6,538 bases of DNA. Source: Anaerolineales bacterium. Lineage in GTDB: Bacteria > Chloroflexota > Anaerolineae > Anaerolineales > Villigracilaceae. Location of the stretch: positions 1 through 6,538 of the forward strand of contig JANTFU010000134.1 of assembly GCA_024763295.1 (NCBI GenBank). The letters are read 5' to 3'. Position 1 is the first letter of the stretch, and the number at the start of each line of letters is the position of its first letter. Made by a program: the position numbers and the translations under genes. Positions 5,061 through 6,538 of this stretch are shown one piece after another. The notes under the pieces are model-generated. The model ran no database searches. It was not told the origin of the DNA and was given only the letters and a program-made list of their open reading frames with translations.

Positions 5061-6314
5061 ATGAAATTCAACTATGGCAAAATTTTCCTGCTCGGCTTCG
5101 GCTTTTTCGGCGTTAGCGTTGTTTGGGGTGTTTACAATGCCTTTGTGCCGGTTTTCCTCTCTCAAAAATTCCACCTCGCTCCGGCGTGGATCGGTTTTTT
5201 TATGACGCTGGATAATATCGCTGCGCTTTTCATTCAGCCGGCGGTTGGCTCATGGTCGGATGGCATCCGGACGAAGATCGGGCGACGCATGCCTTTTATC
5301 TTGGTCGGTGCGCCGATCTCTGCGGCGGCGTTCGGCTGGATTCCGCTTGCCTCCGTACTCCCGCTCTTTGTTGCCGGAACAAGCACGTTGCTGCTCAGTA
5401 TGGCGCTTTGGCGTACGCCTGTTGTTGCGCTCATGCCCGACATCACTCCCTCGCCAAAACGTTCGCAGGCGAACGGAATCATCAACTTTATGGGCGGCAT
5501 CGGTGCGATTTTCTCCTTTTTGGGTGGCGCCACGCTGTACGAAATGAATCCCGCCTTCCCCTTTTGGATGGGGTCAGGTTTAGTGTTGGTTTCCGCTTTG
5601 CTGGTTTTCTTTTTCATCAAGGAACCGCAGGAATACACGATTAGCGAAGAGAAAACGCCTGGTATTTTGGCAAATCTTAAAGAAGTATGGGAAGATAACG
5701 ACAAAAGCGCCCTGCGTCTTTTTGCCGCGATTTTGCTTTGGTTTATCGGCTATAACGCCATTGAAGCCTTCTTTACACTTTATGCGGTCAATCATCTCGG
5801 CATGAGCGCCGCCGATGGTACGCGCCTGCTCGGACATCTTTCGCTTTTCTTCGTGCTCTCTGCTTTGATTGCCGGTTTTATCGGCGGAAAATTTGGACGT
5901 CGTAATACCATTATGAGCGGCATCTTTTTGTTGGGAGGGCTGATATTTAGCATCTACCTGCTACCCGTCGACTTGTTGACTAAAGTGCTCACCAGTTTGC
6001 CGGTTTTGGGCAATATCCCGGTTATCAGTCTCTTCCTGATGGGATCGGGCGTGGCTTGGGCGTTGATTAACATCAATTCCTTGCCGATGGTTGTCGATAT
6101 GGTCGAAGATGCGCGCATCGGGACATATACCGGGCTTTATTATCTCTTCTCCACTTCGGCGGCGATTATTGGTCCTAACATGAACGGCTTGATTATCCAG
6201 TTGGTAAATAATAACTACAACTCGATTATGATTGTAGCGCCGACGTTCATGCTCTTGGCGTTTTTAATGATGATCGGTGTCGTGCGCGGCGAAGCGAAGT
6301 TAGTGACTGCCTAA
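5061..6314 (+). CDS. MFS transporter, SLC45/GPH-like (putative cation symporter)
   Basis: A 417-residue inner-membrane secondary transporter with about twelve hydrophobic helices (roughly 7-33, 41-63, 77-97, 98-118, 137-157, 165-187, 216-241, 255-274, 283-301, 316-337, 356-379, 388-408). Loop 2-3 carries GSWSDGIRTKIGRR (63-76) followed by MPFIL, the form of the MFS loop motif seen in the SLC45 sucrose and GPH sugar symporters; a weaker copy, GGKFGRR (275-281), occurs between helices 8 and 9 as expected from the internal duplication. WRTPVVALMPD (117-127) and RSQANGIINFMGG (134-146) are also typical of that group. The family usually carries sugars or glycosides with protons or sodium. The gene starts 11 bp after the deaminase stop with a ribosome site between, so the two are likely co-transcribed, which makes a nucleoside-like substrate possible. 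The substrate cannot be read from the sequence. Confidence 0.9.
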   Translation: MKFNYGKIFLLGFGFFGVSVVWGVYNAFVPVFLSQKFHLAPAWIGFFMTLDNIAALFIQPAVGSWSDGIRTKIGRRMPFILVGAPISAAAFGWIPLASVLPLFVAGTSTLLLSMALWRTPVVALMPDITPSPKRSQANGIINFMGGIGAIFSFLGGATLYEMNPAFPFWMGSGLVLVSALLVFFFIKEPQEYTISEEKTPGILANLKEVWEDNDKSALRLFAAILLWFIGYNAIEAFFTLYAVNHLGMSAADGTRLLGHLSLFFVLSALIAGFIGGKFGRRNTIMSGIFLLGGLIFSIYLLPVDLLTKVLTSLPVLGNIPVISLFLMGSGVAWALININSLPMVVDMVEDARIGTYTGLYYLFSTSAAIIGPNMNGLIIQLVNNNYNSIMIVAPTFMLLAFLMMIGVVRGEAKLVTA

Positions 6315-6342
6315 GGAACAAGAACTAAATAACTTGCACCTT

Positions 6343-6485
6343 TCTAGCGGCGGTTGAGTAGGCGATGCTCTTCGCCGTATCGAAACCAAAGCGGCGCATG
6401 AGCAGCTTTTTCTCAGATGATTGCCACGATTTCGATACGCTCCAGCACGATAAAGCTGTGCTTCCGCTACTTAATTTCCGCTAGA
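6343..6485. repeat. Imperfect inverted-repeat element D
   Basis: Two divergent arms share the same ordered blocks in opposite orientation: TCTAGCGG, seven bases, GTAG, a variable spacer, then CGTATCGAAA. The left arm has them at 6343-6350, 6358-6361 and 6376-6385; the right arm, on the minus strand, at 6478-6485, 6467-6470 and 6430-6439. The spacers are 14 and 27 bases. Local hairpins fill the spacers: GGCGA/TCGCC (6361-6376) and AGCAC/GTGCT (6444-6462). No coding capacity is seen. It lies 29 bases after the MFS stop and could serve as a 3' end structure or be a non-autonomous mobile repeat. Confidence 0.6.
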
Positions 6486-6518
6486 TTTTATCGAGCAAAT
6501 GAGCAGGTGATTTCCTAC

Positions 6519-6532
6519 GTATTCCTGAATAC
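6519..6532. repeat. Short palindrome near the window edge
   Basis: GTATTC (6519-6524), a two-base spacer CT and GAATAC (6527-6532) form a perfect 6-bp inverted repeat. It may belong to a further element or gene that continues beyond the window; nothing more can be said. Confidence 0.35.
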
Positions 6533-6538
6533 CGCACG

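Noticed and set aside
6486..6538. Possible 3' end of a convergent minus-strand gene
   Set aside because: Minus-strand frames are open for only 7 to 21 codons to the window edge, too short to identify any product.

Overview
The window looks like a chromosomal segment from an uncultured or poorly studied bacterium, most likely Chloroflexota (Anaerolineae-like). This is inferred from three things: membrane-anchored TPR proteins with Pro/Thr linkers, start codons placed directly downstream of -10 boxes, and intergenic gaps filled with G/C-rich palindromic repeats. No rRNA, tRNA, CRISPR array or transposase is visible, so the phylum call is moderate rather than firm.

Layout. Positions 39-2638 (minus strand) hold a two-gene operon of paralogous TPR proteins. 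Each has a short basic cytoplasmic tail, one membrane helix, a Thr-Pro linker and about eight TPR units predicted to lie outside the membrane. The two reading frames overlap by 4 bases (ATGA). A 103-bp divergent region (2639-2741) separates them from trmD (2742-3479, plus strand), the tRNA m1G37 methyltransferase, which stands alone here instead of sitting with its usual ribosomal partners. Both divergent genes have a recognisable -35/-10 promoter with a 17-bp spacer and exactly six bases between the -10 box and the ATG, which predicts leaderless mRNAs on both sides.

Positions 3480-3990 contain no credible gene. They hold three different palindromic elements in a row (about 189, 66 and 126 bp). 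Next comes a plus-strand gene pair: an adenosine deaminase superfamily enzyme (3991-5049) and, 11 bp later, a 12-helix MFS transporter of the SLC45/GPH type (5061-6314). The pair probably forms one transcript; joint import and deamination of a nucleoside-like compound is possible, but the sequence does not prove it. The right end (6343-6485) carries a fourth imperfect inverted-repeat element of a different family.

The coding genes are recognisable and no new multi-gene system stands out. The points most worth checking are the paired leaderless promoters, the duplicated TPR proteins with their conserved cysteine pair and a cysteine-rich insert in only one copy, the nested palindrome whose two arms are hairpins with complementary loops, and the uncertain substrate of the deaminase.
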